Assembly (NCBI GenBank): GCA_001931875.2
Contig: MSJH02000650.1
Coordinates: forward strand, 1 to 64,000
Length of the DNA stretch: 64,000 nucleotides
Direction: 5' to 3'
From: Byssochlamys sp. IMV 00236
Taxonomy: Eukaryota > Ascomycota > Eurotiomycetes > Eurotiales > Thermoascaceae
Shown here piece by piece: positions 13,024-24,123 of the stretch. Position numbers and translations under genes: made by a program. A model generated the notes under the pieces. The model did no database searches and had not been told where the DNA came from. It was given only the letters and a program-made list of their open reading frames with translations. The number at the start of each line of letters is the position of its first letter. The stretch's first letter is position 1.

Positions 13024-14073
13024 CTAGTCATTGTTATTCCATGAATTGATAAAGGGACCACTGCATGACATGTCACCGTTCATACGCATTTGCTGGCATT
13101 CCCGATCCATGGCTTATATATATCATCTCTGCATATATGGCGTTGAAGCACAGATGCATAAATACAGAAGCATATGTACACGCAGGATCTCAGACATATA
13201 CGAAGCAATGATATTCCACTAAAATCTCCACGCAAAGCTTGTACGCAGATCGCGTGTCTTCAGCCACTCTCCATAAATTATTTAACCCACACCGCGGAGT
13301 ACATAGATCAAGGAACTAGCCACGAGACCACATGAGTCTGGTGACATACCATTCTGTTTCAGCTTCAGTAGCGCCAATCCCAAGACTCCAACGCACCCAT
13401 TCAGGATATCCAATAACATAAAGATCACACCAACTAACTACAATCCACATCTCTCATTCATATAATACCCACCACATCAAACACAATCTAACCATCACAA
13501 TATAACAATCTCTCAAGGCTAAAATAAATCAGAGAGAGTATCTATAAATAACCCAACACCTCCGCCGCTCTTACTCTTACTTAAGGTACATATTGCATAA
13601 ATAACGCAACATACCAAAAAGCACACACCATCAAAATTCTTATACATACAGCACATCCATTCCGAAACTAGACCGGAAAAGGAAATAGATATGTCCACCC
13701 GTGGGTACATGTACATACCTCTAGAGTTTCCTTTCGATTTATGTAGTTACTGGTAAGAGTAGAATGAATACTTTCCTTGGGGAACTAAACCCCTTTTGTT
13801 ATTCTTGTTAGGTAGGTCTTACGTCAGTGTTTTATCTTAAGTAGATACGAGAGGGCTGTCTTGTTGGAGGCGGGCGTAAATAAATAAATACTAGTTACTT
13901 AGAAACTATCAATCACGACCATAACCACCACACACACACACACATATACACATATACAACCTTTTACTTACCTTTGGTTTCTCTTGAGTCGTCACCACGA
14001 TACTATTCTACTATTATACCAACGACCAAGACGATATACATACGCGTATATATCCTTAGGAAAGGAAAAAAAA
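13024..14073. other. intergenic with a CA microsatellite, no gene seen
   Basis: The aminopeptidase 3' region and the promoter of the small secreted protein. It is rich in ATA/CACA and holds an (AC)n run around 13929-13944. I see no coding frame that I would defend. Confidence 0.6.
13929..13944. repeat. CA dinucleotide microsatellite
   Basis: Eight tandem CA units followed by a TATACACATATACA stretch, about 130 bp upstream of the small secreted protein gene. Confidence 0.85.
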
Positions 14074-14503
14074 ATGAAACCCACAACAACAACAATTCTT
14101 CTTTTCCCAATCCTCGCTCTCCTCTCTCTCTCTACCTCAACATCAGCTAAGAAAACATGTACCCCGAGTTTCGATTACTGCGCTGACGATCTCATAAAAT
14201 CCAATGGTGAGTCCCCATACCCATACACACAACACCGCATATACTTAACTATATAACCCAACTCTATTTTCTTTTTTTTTTCTTTTTCCCCCCACCGTAT
14301 CGATCCATCTTGATACTAACTTGATAAATTCTCAAGGCTTCACAGAATCGGATCTTAAAGCCGTTCTGAACGGGACTGATCTCGCGACGGACGATCTGAA
14401 AGATATTCTCTTCCACTGCAAGAATCCGGGGATCGTGGGACATCCGAAGTTATGTGAAAGTGGGTGTACGACTGGGCAGCCGCAGGGGAGTCATGGTTGT
14501 TGA
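14074..14503 (+). CDS. small secreted six-cysteine protein (2 exons)
   Basis: Exons 14074-14206 and 14337-14503 give 99 residues. The intron (14207-14336) has GTGAGT, an ACTAAC branch site near 14316 and a CAAG acceptor, and the join is in phase. The N-terminus is a clear signal peptide (MKPTTTTILLFPILALLSLS, cleavage expected near Ala25). The mature part is short and has six cysteines in the order TC, YC, HC, LC, GC, GC, an even number suited to three disulphides. The C-terminus is polar (TGQPQGSHGC). This is the general build of fungal small secreted proteins, including effector candidates, but I cannot assign a role. The gene converges on kap104, with 437 bp between stop codons. Confidence 0.78.
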
Positions 14504-14940
14504 GTTTGATTCTGGTTGATACCGCTCTGTGGATCTTTTGGGATTTTTTTTTGGATGATGAAAAAGATGAGAAAGGGAGTATTTTAGGGCGAATAGATAT
14601 TTATACTGAAGCGCACTGGGATGATTGTAATAATCTAAGCTGAATGTATGTATATTCAAAGTATTCTTCTCGTGTGTTGAGATAGACGTATAGTCTCAAT
14701 GATGCTGATGAATCCACTATGTTGATCCAAATATTCATACGCAATGCAGAAAAAATAATTCCTCTAAGGCGATGATGAAAAGTCTTAATAATGATACAAG
14801 ACACTCCGTTGCGCCGTTCAGCCTTGCTCCAAATGCACAGCGAACGAGACGAGTGAGAATATTAATAGTTTTTCATTTTTTGTTTGCTTTCTTTCTTTGA
14901 ATCTATGGACTAGAAGAGAAAAGATAATCCCAGGTGATAT
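14504..14940. terminator. convergent 3' region between the small secreted protein and kap104
   Basis: Non-coding stretch between two convergent stop codons. It is AT-rich (for example the T-run at 14546-14553) and probably holds both 3' UTRs and polyadenylation sites. No specific signal can be fixed by eye. Confidence 0.45.
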
Positions 14941-17900
14941 TTAAATCTGGTATACGGAACGAAGCTTCTGCGTGACAGGAGCCGGAAGCTGGGAGAGATA
15001 GGAGTCGAAATTGGGTATCATATCTTTGTAGCCTTGAAGGACCTGCAAGAGAATTAGTACTTCGTTTGTTTCTCCAGTGTCAAGTACAAACTCACCTGCT
15101 GGAATGAACTCTGGATATCATGGTAGTCTTCCTGGCCAAGAGATTTGCTTGGGAACATGGCAATCGCCTGGAAATAATCTGCCAGACACGCTTCCATTGC
15201 CTGCGGGTTCTTCATGACAACCTGGTTGAAGCCAAGGAATGCGGATGCCTTCTCACGGGTGAAGTCGATCTTGGCCATCGACTTCAGGAAAACGTCGGCG
15301 TACTCGGCCAGGTGTGGTGCAAGCTGGTCCGAGCAGCATACACCGAGTCGACCCAAGGCCAGCGCGGCGTTTTCATTCACCGAGTCCGGAATCTCCTCAT
15401 TGCTGAGGATGATCAGCAGCCCTTGGTATAACTTGTCGACGTAAGGCGCAAGATCCGCCTTTTTCACTGCAATCTCTCCACATGACCAGCAGACATTGTT
15501 GAGAACGCTGAAGCCAGTCTGCGACTCGTCGTCCCGAATGAGATCAAGATCCAGCTGCTTGATCAAGATAGGCATTATATTAGAAATAAATGGTTGGAGT
15601 TGAGGGAAGATGTTCATAGCACAGTCGCCCAGAAGAGCGTATGATGACTGGCGGACCTCGTTGTTCGGGTCGTCCATGCAATAACATAGCAGATCGAAGA
15701 AGCGTGGCTGAGAGTTCGCCACGAGTTCACCGCTCTTCTGAGGGTCGATGGCTTGGATGATCGCACTCAGGAGATCCAGACTGGTGACCAGGAAGTCCTT
15801 GTCCGGCTCCTCACCGGTCTGGTTGTTCACGGCGGCCATATATTCCTGCAGGTTCTGGTAGATGATCTTGATGCATCTCTGGAACAACGGAGGCGCAAAA
15901 GGCGAGAAAGCATCTCCGTACGCGGTTGCAATGTAACCCAGACACTCCAGCAGCGGGAAGAGCTCTCTCGACTGGTCCGAAACCTTGTTGTAACGATCAA
16001 TAAGAGCAGGCATAAGGGTATCGACGAGGTTAGGCTTGGCCAGTTCTGAACCGACACGGTCTGCCAGCGTCTGCACGCAATCGTACAGGATGTACATGTT
16101 GCGGTCCTTGTACTTGCCGAAGCACTGGACAAATTGCCGTAGGATGGGCTCACAGTAGGGGATCAAGTTGGCATCAGACTTCTCCTCGAGACTGGCAAAG
16201 GCTGACGCAGCCGCCTCCTGCACCTTCTTGTTGTTGTCCAACATCCGGTGGAGGATACCTTCCATCATCGGCTCAAAGAAGCGAGCCTTCTGGACGGGAT
16301 CATCCAGATGAGAGGCCCATTCAGAGTATCTTCCGAGACACCAGCAAGTGATCTGTCGGACAACGGGCTGGGCATCATTCAAAAGAGAAATCAAGTAGGG
16401 GACAAGTTCGGGAAGGTGAGGTGTAACGGCATCCATACATCCATCAGCGACAGCACCCAGTGTAAGCACGGCGGCTTCCCGATTCGGCCACTGTTCGTGA
16501 CGGAGAGTATCTTTCAAGTACGGCAGAATGATCTCGAACACGGGGTTGTGATAGACGTTGGCAAAAACATCGAGTGCAGCGGCAGAGCACTTTCTCAGCG
16601 TCCACTCATCCTCGGGATCTTCGTCGCCAAACTCAGAGTCATCAATCTCACCATCACTGAGATCATCGTCCTCTGTATTGGCAGCATTGCCGTTAGCAGA
16701 AGCTCCATCTCCCTTGGATAGTTCCAGACGAGCTCCCTTGGATTTGGCGAACTGCGGTTTTAGATCCTCCTCACGATCCTCCTGTTCCGCGTCGTCTTGT
16801 TCGCCCGCAAGTCTGATGGCATCGTCTTCATCATATACCATACTCTGCAGCAAGACGGGGATGATCTTGGGCAGGTGGGCTGCCAGCGGCTCGTGCAGCG
16901 TCTGTTGCTCACCAGCCACTAGCCAGAATTCTGCTGCATCCAGGGCGAGTTCGGGGTCTTCCGGGTTGTGCTGCTGCATCAATATATAGTTCACCAGGCC
17001 TTCCATGTGGGGAATGAGCTTCTCGGGTGCGAAGTCGACCAGCTGCGCAAAACTCTGGCACACTGTCCTCCGTACTTCTGTGATTGGGTCGTTGGCAAGT
17101 CTGAAAAGCTGGGCCAGGAAGAGGTCCAACGATGCGATCAGCGCCTGGGGTCTTTGCGGGAGAAAGACGTGGATCGTCTGCAGAGACATCGAGCGCACGT
17201 TGGGGCTCTGGCTCTGGGTAAACTCGAGAAGCTTGGGTATAATCACATCTAGGGGACGCTGTCCCTGGTAGTCCCGGTCGAGGATCTTGCGATTGTCCTC
17301 ACAGACCTTGGCGAGAGCCGACATCGCTGCCTCCTGGGCGACCACCGGCACATCCCCGGGCATGTTGCCCACCAGCGAGATCAACTCCTGAAGCACTTCT
17401 GGCCATGCCAACAACCCCGCGCGCTGGATCAACTCCGCGATGATACTTCCAGCCGAATTCCGTACCTGCGGGTTGGGGTCTCGGAGCGTGAGGATGGTGG
17501 CAGATCGCACATAGGCTAGACTCTGTTGCGGGATGGTAGTGTATGCCACATGAATCTTCGTCTTCAGATTCATGGCAGCGGCGAAACGGACGACATTGTA
17601 GGTATTCTGGTCGACCCCAACAGCGGATGGTACTTGGGGCGTAGCAAAGAGAAATGTGAGGTAGTTGACGAAATCGGGAGACGACGTCGCTTGCACGAGC
17701 ATCTGTCAATCACGCAGCGGAAAGACCCTTTCGTTAGCCCAGCTCTTCTGGCACCCTCGATCCTGGGTTGTATGCGGCATCTTCTGTGATCTCTGATGGA
17801 CCAGGATCGGAAGAAGAAGAAGAAAAAAAAATCCCCAGAAGCTGCAAAGCGGACAGCAAACTCACCTGCTCCGCTTGTTTCTGAACGGCGCGATCATATC

Positions 17901-17967
17901 CGTTCAGGGAGTCCCTCAGATAACCCGCCAGCTGTCTCAATGGCTCGTCCTGCGGTTGCCACGCCAT
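14941..17967 (-). CDS. kap104: transportin / importin subunit beta-2, Kap104 (3 exons)
   Basis: Nuclear import receptor that carries PY-NLS cargoes such as mRNA-binding proteins through the pore under Ran-GTP control. Exons in transcript order are 17967-17866, 17702-15096 and 15042-14941, giving 936 residues against about 918 in yeast. The first exon (MAWQPQDEPLRQLAGYLRDS) and the last (ending LPAPVTQKLRSVYQI) both match the transportin ends, which supports these splices. HEAT repeats fill the protein. The long acidic loop that transportins use for cargo release lies at about residues 330-400 (EDDDLSDGEIDDSEFGDEDP), followed by the family block DEWTLRKCSAAALDV. The introns are 163 nt (17703-17865) and 53 nt (15043-15095). 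No defect seen. Importin-4/Kap123 was considered, but the acidic loop and ends fit transportin better. Confidence 0.95.
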
Positions 17968-18780
17968 CTTGGAGAAATGCTCGCGGTGGTAGCGAAGTGA
18001 AGGGGGGGACAGGGGAGAAAAGACCGCCGACACGTACGGGGACCGAGTGGGAAGCGTTTAGGATGGAAGCCCCGCGATGACGGATAAAGCTCCGCGAAAC
18101 GTTGCTTGGCGAGGACAGCGTGTGAACCAGGCGAGGTCGAGAAGGGAAAAAAAATAAGGGAAAAAAGGCGAAAAAAAAAGAGTTGTCCCACAGGATAACT
18201 AGTGTATCCTCTATATTTGAAGTTACACAGCTCCCTTTTTCTCCACGGTGACCTCTTTTTTGCGAGGAAAAGAAAAAAGGAAAAGGGTAAAAAAATATGG
18301 GCGGCGTCTAAGTACCAAATAGCAACCAGCAGACCGACGGGATCTGTACACTTTTAATAGGTAGCCACCCAACCCTGCAACGTCCGAGAAAAAGAAACAG
18401 AAACGATGAGATCTCCGATCAGGAACCCGATGTCTATTATTATTCAGTATTTCAGAGACAACAAGCAAGTCCCAACGCGCCTTGTCCAGCAGGGGGCTAG
18501 ACACAGTGGACGATGTCGGGGGCGGGTTCTCAGTGCGGTGAGGGTGAGGGGGATGATTATTTACTTGAGAAAAGACAACTGTATATATATAAAAGGAGTG
18601 GCGAGAAAAAAAAAATAATAGGCTGTGATACAGTAAGATAATACGGCTCTCTGCAACCCAACTAACTACCAACGAACTCTGCCCAAATTAATCCTGTTCG
18701 CCGGCAGAAAGGAAGTATCACTTATTTGGTCCCGTCACTTGCTATATTGGACTTCCTTCACTAGAAACCAACAGAAAAAA

Positions 18781-18795
18781 TATATATATATATAT
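18781..18795. repeat. TA dinucleotide microsatellite
   Basis: Alternating TA for 15 bases directly after an A run, within the intergenic region upstream of kap104. Confidence 0.85.
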
Positions 18796-19207
18796 CGTTC
18801 CTCCTTCTCTACAAGATGCATATAACTATACATATGCATAGAAGAAGAAATAAAAACCAATAATCACATGCCAAGGGACCCAGAAACCGTCCATCAGGTA
18901 GGTAAGCACAGTACACACATACATACTAAGTAAGCAACGTAGACAACTATTTACAGTAATATTACCTACCGAAGAATATCTCAACTTCCTTCCTTTTCCC
19001 TTGCGACCATTTCGATCCTCTCCATCCTCTCTACATTAGCCCAACTAACTCAGTCTGCCACTGCGCATGTGCACGCGGAAGATCATGAGTGGCCGTGGGA
19101 GATCCGAGCGTCCTAGTTTGTTGGGTACGGTACTTACTGCTACTATTGTTATACCCCGCTACTGTGTACTAATGAGGTACATACATAAATAGGTCCCAGG
19201 ACCATGG

Positions 19208-19227
19208 AGCATGATCATGATCATGCT
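19208..19227. repeat. perfect 20-bp palindrome AGCATGATCATGATCATGCT
   Basis: The sequence equals its own reverse complement over 20 bases and is built from overlapping ATGATCAT units. It lies about 260 bp beyond the stop of the Sac-domain gene. It could form a cruciform or be a symmetric binding site; nothing more can be said. Confidence 0.7.
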
Positions 19228-19484
19228 TGAAGTTTGGCGAGGTGGTATATGAGAACATTCGTGATGATTATTTGGGAAATGACTATATAGTTTTTTCGAT
19301 GTTTGCGGGGACGAATCACTATTCTGAAAAGATTGTGTTGATCCTTTCCTGTCTATTTAGGCTATTTATACTTATAATAGAGATTTTAGAAGAAGAGAAG
19401 ATCATAGAATATACGGATGCGTCATGAAAATTCTCATAATCTCTACTCATCTTTATATTTATACGTACCTTTATAAAAAATATT

Positions 19485-22400
19485 TCACGCCCAAACCAAC
19501 TTCTTGAAATCATAAACCAAATGCTCCAAATACCCTGTTCGCTTCTTCGCTTCGTCTAACGAAATGATATCTTGTTCTTCGATAACGGAACTTTTCTCGA
19601 CATGTCCCGGACCTCCGTCCTCAGCAGTCATCATGGCGCGTTCGATCTCGACACAGATCGAGCGAACGGAATCAACCTCGCTGATGGCGAGGTTGTTTCT
19701 GTTCTGGACCGTCACGCAACTGGAAACAGGGAGGGCTTTGAAGGCTATGAATCGTGTTGTAGTTTTCTTCTCGCCTTTCAGCCACGATGCAATGTCCCAT
19801 TCGTTCTTGGTTTCGCTATCCTGGGCGTCTTGTTTGAAGAGACTGCGGAGAGAGCGGGTGTTGACGCGTAGCGCGTTCTCATCGGCGTCACGGTAGACGA
19901 TGACGAGGCCGACGTTGCGCTTTTCGTCTTGCTGGATGTCTGTCATCACGGAGGTGATATATGTGCCGTAGTTGATGCGGATGATGGACTTTAGATCGAT
20001 GCGTTCAAAGGAGAGGACTTTATCCGTGTTCCAGTCGAAGCGGCAGTTGTACACTGCGGAGTCGGTCAGGAGCAGGACGCATTCTTCGAATGGGAGGGTT
20101 CGCAGGGTGTTGGGCTGGCGAGGAGTCAGAATCGTCCATCCTCCCAGGAGCTCTTCCCTCTGGTCACCAATTACGATCTTGCAGCTGGTCTCGATGGCGT
20201 TTTGTCGGAGTTTCTGCACTGAAATACCAGGATCCGCAGACTGCAGCTCCATCTCGAACTCCTTGAACACTCCCATCGAGACGTTGCCAAGCAAGTAGTC
20301 GATGCATGCCTGGGAAAAGTAGTCGTTGACGATGTTGTTGAAGTAGCGAGACATGGTCAAGCCCAAGTCATTCAGGGCTCCACGGTAATCGCGCTTCCTG
20401 GTCCGGGTGTAGTCGCCCTTGAGAGCCGCAGTGGACGAATACTGCTTAGAGATAGCATCGCCATTGTCGGCCCAGAGGATATTGAACCACTGGGTGGATG
20501 AGTCTCCGTGCAGGTCAATGCTGATGCCTTCACTGAGAAGCTCCCTCTCCAACGCTCTTCCACCAAAGGCACACTGCGCGACTCCCGTGCGGTCCAAACA
20601 ATCCATGCAGTTCGTCCTCACAATCCCTGTCTGGTTCCGTAGGATGTTGTTGCCCTGAATAACCGTCTCCCCGTACTCGTCTAGAGTCTCTTCGAGACTA
20701 TCAACCAGTTTCTTGATATTTTCAAACTTCATCCCACGGCATTCGCTATGGAAGTCGAACCACTCAAGACGCAGTTGCGACCCGTCCATGGTGCCCCCTT
20801 CACTAAGAGCCTTCGCATATTTCTCGTACATCTCTCCAACTTTGGCTTCCCCTCCATGTTTGTCGATAAGCGAAACTGCTTGAATCTTCCCATATCTCTT
20901 ACTCAGCTCCCGGAAATGCTTGTTGAACGCAAGCTGGTTAGTCTGCTCCGAATGATGGAGCACTGGAACCGGCTTGAGGGAATACGGTGATTGTGAGAAG
21001 TAGATGGGTACAGAGCCACGCAGTTGCAGAAACGAGTACACCTTGCGAGAAGGGTCCCATGAAGGAGTCGAGAGGATTTGCTCCGTCTCTACCGTATTAG
21101 CGGTGTTCCCATCGTCGTCCACACCACGCCGCAGGTATCGCAATCCTGGACGCATGATCGATCGTCGCGAGATGAGCGTAAGCAGATATTCGTGCGTTTC
21201 CAAGCCCTTCTCAGACGACTCCACCTCCTGCGTTTCCGCAAGGACGCTACCCTCTGCAGCGGGTTCATCAGGTTTCCGTTCCTCTTGCGGTTTCTTCTCC
21301 GGAGCAGCAACCGAAAACTGTCTCTGGCCTACAAACCCCTGCATAAGAGGCAGAATGAAGCTATGCGCACTGGCTTTGATCAGAGGATTCATTAGATGCT
21401 TATTCCAAAAATACTGCAGACTGTTAGCTCCGATACACTCATAAGATACAACAAGCTAGTACGTACCAATGGATCTACCGTGGTGTATAGCGGCGAATGC
21501 GCCTTAATCGGGTCCTCCACACTGAACCGTCTCGTGAGATCATGATCATATGAGAAAAAGAAATTCTTAGAAGAGAAAAGCAGCTTCGTATACCGAAGCA
21601 ATTTAGGCATCAGCTCCACCGTCTCATCCGGCGTATGATCCTCTTGCGCCTCTTTCTTGGACGGAATTACCCCTTCAGGCGCAGCGGTCGTCGCCTCCTC
21701 TTTCACGTCCGAAATGTCTGCCCCTGGAAGAGTTGCAACCGGATCGCTTTCTTGATCAGCATCGGTCTCTTTACCAGCGACGTTGTTGTTGTTGTTGTTG
21801 CTTCGTCCTAGTCCCCATTGTCCCGAGAACCAATTGACTGTAAACCGACCCTTTTTGCCAATGACGTCTTCGACGATACTGCTCACGCTCCCGTCTCTCT
21901 TATGGGAGGATGCTGCAGGAGCGCTTATGGTCTGGTCCTCACTGACGCCACTCTCCGCGCCATCGCTAGTAATACTGGAGGCATCAGTCGATGCGTCCGA
22001 GGCTGTCTCCCCGGGTCCCAGTTCGCCGCCAGAAAGATTCTCATGAGCTTGTAAGATCGCGCGACTTGCATCGGACTGCGAGGAGAGAGGGATGATCGCG
22101 ACGTTCGTCACTGCATAGATGGGTTTGCCGAGGATCTGAGCGACTTGCTCTCTTTGCGTGATTGAAATCAGAAATGAATAAGACGCTACTGATAGCAGAC
22201 CTGTTTCGCCAGAAGAAAAGGACATCAATCGATAATCAGCATGGCTATTCTTCAACGAGTATAATCGCACTGGCCTGTCTCTCTCTCCCTCGTGCGCTCC
22301 GCTCAGGCCGCGGGGAAAACTCACCAACAACACCATGCGCTTCCAGCTCTGCATCTTTCTGCTGTTGTTGCTTCTGCTGTTGATTCTTCCCTTCTGCCTC

Positions 22401-22601
22401 CCCATCCTGCTTCTTCTCATTCAGATCAGGACTGACCGACGGCAGCGACTGTGGCGGCAACGACGAGATCTTCCTCGTCTTATACTGAATCTGAATGGCG
22501 TGGTGTCCGTTGCTGGCATTGCGCTGCGCATTCCCGTGGGGCTGGAGGATCAGCCCGTCAACTGCGGCGATGACGAGGAGCTTTCGCACCAGGCCCGGCA
22601 T
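19485..22601 (-). CDS. Sac-domain phosphoinositide phosphatase with hSac2 domain (3 exons)
   Basis: Removes phosphate from inositol lipids, probably PtdIns4P-type substrates, on endomembranes. Exons 22601-22325, 22200-21467 and 21413-19485 give 979 residues with in-phase GT...AG junctions. The N-terminal half of the Sac fold (HGVVGLLSVASYSFLISIT, KPIYAVTNVAIIPL) is interrupted by long Ser/Gly/Asp-rich inserts, including a Gln-rich run in exon 1 and six Asn in a row coded by GTT repeats near 21781. The catalytic loop NCMDCLDRTG is the CX5R(T) signature, with Cys at about residue 609. After it comes an hSac2-type domain (ELLGGWTILTPR, EECVLLLTDSAVYNCRFDW). This architecture resembles the INPP5F/Sac2 branch rather than yeast Sac1, and no C-terminal membrane helices are seen. 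Substrate specificity is inferred. Confidence 0.9.
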
Positions 22602-24123
22602 TGCGACGATGGCGAAGAAGACGAACTACAGCTCAGCCTATGTTCCGGACGACCGTGCCATGTAGCAGCTATACCGCGTACAAGAAGCGAATCCACCGAA
22701 AAGGTAACAAGACTAAGTAGGAGATACCTAGACTCTGACCCTGCTCGCAAAGAGGACTCAACAGAGAACGTAAAGAAAATGGAGTGAAGCGACCAGCCCA
22801 GATAGAGACGAGGCCCTGGATATGAGAGTAGAGAGTCCGATCCTTACTTCCGTCGCAACTGAACAATACTGGTAAAAGGTGTTGGATGTACTCTCCAGCC
22901 AACTACATCATAGGTCGGGGTTAGTCTAGGGGGGCTTGGCGGCGTACACGTACTTAATCGGAGTTTCAGTAGTAAACTAGCATCACTAGGTAGCATATTA
23001 TCCTGATATATAACTGTTCGTTTGATTAGTTCATTCAATCATTTCTTTTTTCTATTCGCTGGATTTTAGACCATGGGAATGTCAAAGGATAAGTAAGTAA
23101 CAGACGAGTTAACTAATAGTTCGCAAGTCAGTAACTATTTAACTATAGCATAAGTCCGCGAAGCAGACCACCTTTCATCCGACCCCGGAACTAAAATCAA
23201 TCCAGCGCCAACTGTCTGATTATATATTTTCCAACCTCCGGGAGCACTTGAATTTCGTAGTATCAAAGGGTGTTGCTTGGTCTTGAACCGAAATACGCTT
23301 CAGTCAGCAGTAAAGTATATTAACTGACTAGGAGTTTAGTAGAATACCCCTCTCCGGTCAAATTAACCTATAGGGGGTGTGTATTGTACACGTGTGAGAG
23401 GCTGACTACCTAACTACCTAGCCTAGTATACTAGTAGATCACCGGTATAATGTGAGAAATATGAAGAATGTCATCTCTTTATAAAAATGATAATAGGAAA
23501 CAGATCCGGATTCTATAATTACACCCAGGTCTCGGACAGATGGCGCAGAAGCTAAAACATGCCCAGATCATTTCAAGCAGCAAGAAAACAGACAAAACAA
23601 AAAAAAGAGATAGTGTACAACAGCAGAGAAAATAGCAGCGGTGCATAAAGAACATATATACATGCCTAGGTACATAGATAACATGTTGTCTCTCGTCAGA
23701 CAGTCCGTCATAGGTAGACTCTTTTTCCCTACCCGAAAAGACAACGCGAGAGATAAGGTGAGAAACATCACCCCGGTCCAATTCTTTTGCTGGGCCGCAG
23801 ATGCATATAGGAAGAGGTGCATATATGATATCGCTCATCGCAGACATGCCCGTTCTTCCTCGTTCTCGCAAACAAATACTTCGTCCCATGAACAAAACCC
23901 ACCAGACCCCAGGATGTATACAATCGATCTGATCCGAATTCGTGCCGTGTCCAATCATTCCTGGGAATTTTATCGTCAAAAAAAAGATGTCGTTGAATCC
24001 CCAACCTAGCCCAAAAAGCCGAAAGAAAAAAATCACGCAAGAGAATTGTAAGGCCTCCCGCGGCTGCGCCGCCTTGATAATGCTAATAAACGAAGAATCA
24101 ACGAAATCAAACTGTGTCCCATG
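22602..24123. other. intergenic, no gene seen
   Basis: Promoter of the Sac-domain gene and the 3' region of the NIPA-like gene. It has TA-rich stretches and TACCTAACTACCTAGCC near 23407. The long minus-strand open frame at 23479-24036 is dominated by Phe/Leu/Cys from T-rich DNA. It overlaps an equally long antisense frame, so I do not call it. Confidence 0.6.

Larger units (their letters stand above)
17968..19484. other. intergenic: kap104 promoter and Sac-gene 3' region
   Basis: About 1.5 kb without a gene. It carries many A/T runs, a (TA)n microsatellite at 18781-18795, TAGGTAAG-type motifs near 18897 and a perfect 20-bp palindrome at 19208-19227. The 149-codon open frame at 18223-18672 on the minus strand is low-complexity and is not taken as a gene. 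Confidence 0.6.

Noticed and set aside
16558..17271. Plus-strand frames inside kap104
   Set aside because: Antisense shadows of a well-supported gene.
18223..18672. 149-codon open frame on the minus strand upstream of kap104
   Set aside because: Low-complexity Phe/Ser/Arg from homopurine and homopyrimidine runs; lies in promoter-like DNA.
23479..24036. 185-codon open frame on the minus strand
   Set aside because: Composition is driven by T-rich DNA (Phe, Leu, Cys), a 122-codon frame lies antisense over it, and no motif or splice context supports it.
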